Source: Xenococcaceae cyanobacterium MO_188.B32
GTDB taxonomy: Bacteria > Cyanobacteriota > Cyanobacteriia > Cyanobacteriales > Xenococcaceae
NCBI GenBank assembly: GCA_030065635.1
Contig: JASJDJ010000028.1
Coordinates: 1-56,872, forward strand
Reading direction: 5' to 3'
Length of the DNA stretch: 56,872 nucleotides
Shown: one piece after another, positions 56,815 to 56,872 of the stretch
Position numbering within the stretch: the first letter of the stretch is position 1
Layout: each line of letters opens with the position of its first letter
Translations under genes and position numbers: made by a program
Notes under the pieces: generated by a model
Databases searched by the model: none
Told to the model about the DNA's origin: nothing
Seen by the model: the letters and a program-made list of their open reading frames with translations, nothing else

Positions 56815-56872
56815 ATGAAAAGTTTCTTAACTTCAACTGGCTCAGACTCAATCACATTTACCCGATCGCCAA
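56815..56872 (+). CDS. Start of a gene cut by the window end
   Basis: An ATG 8 bases behind the HlyD stop opens a frame (MKSFLTSTGSDSITFTRSP) that is open to the window end. By position it may encode the ABC exporter partner, but 19 residues are too few to tell. Confidence 0.4.
   Translation, partial: MKSFLTSTGSDSITFTRSP

Overview
The window comes from a cyanobacterial chromosome. It carries psaC (the iron-sulfur subunit of photosystem I), a CheA/MCP/PatA phototaxis-type gene cluster, hyp hydrogenase-maturation genes, a DUF4327 gene, remnants of nifJ, and many copies of the HIP1 octamer GCGATCGC. Heptanucleotide tandem repeats, small inverted-repeat elements and TnpB remnants are frequent. 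They often sit at gene edges or inside genes, and an unusual number of genes are truncated, fused at their ends or interrupted by one stop codon. Genus cannot be decided from this sequence.

Layout. 1-18.8 kb: mostly minus-strand housekeeping and signalling genes: a giant multispan membrane protein, psaC, a GT4 glycosyltransferase, a CheA-type hybrid kinase, a shortened MCP and a PatA-type regulator, then an Eis-like acetyltransferase, ExoD, ahcY, a DNA methyltransferase remnant, an MscS channel and a coiled-coil protein with a J-domain-like end. 19.1-21.0 kb: nifJ in three pieces, broken by a TnpB remnant and a HIP1-rich palindrome cluster. 21.1-24.6 kb: a small unknown gene, a secreted PEBP protein, hypC, a DUF4327 gene and a hypF with an internal deletion.

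24.7-34.5 kb is the most interesting part, a probable conflict/defence island. Genes on the plus strand encode an unrecognised 364-aa protein, a SIR2-type protein (split by one in-frame TAA), an nSTAND-type ATPase and a radical SAM/SPASM enzyme. The ATPase ends in a membrane segment and a tail with twelve W-x-(N/D) triplets. Such triplets are the kind of motif that cyclophane-forming radical SAM enzymes crosslink in triceptide RiPPs. The best reading is that the ATPase carries its own modifiable core peptide and that the next gene modifies it. A LOG-family gene, hsp20, an EAD-trypsin protease and a repeat protein of the CHAT-associated type follow.

34.7-40.4 kb: a ferredoxin/SBP56 pair, a TetR fragment, a host-attachment-type protein, an EF-G paralogue and an FtsH N-terminal fragment. 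40.4-44.7 kb: a partly duplicated toxin-antitoxin and Uma2 cluster (HepT/MntA, two BrnT/BrnA pairs, a PIN remnant, a decayed mntA copy, two Uma2 genes). 44.8-56.9 kb: a very large CBS/PAS/GAF hybrid kinase, a lipase-like hydrolase, gamma-glutamyltransferase, a 141-bp MITE with an 8-bp target duplication, adenine deaminase and a hypoxanthine phosphoribosyltransferase (purine salvage), a TnpB remnant, and an HlyD-type adaptor followed by the first codons of another gene.
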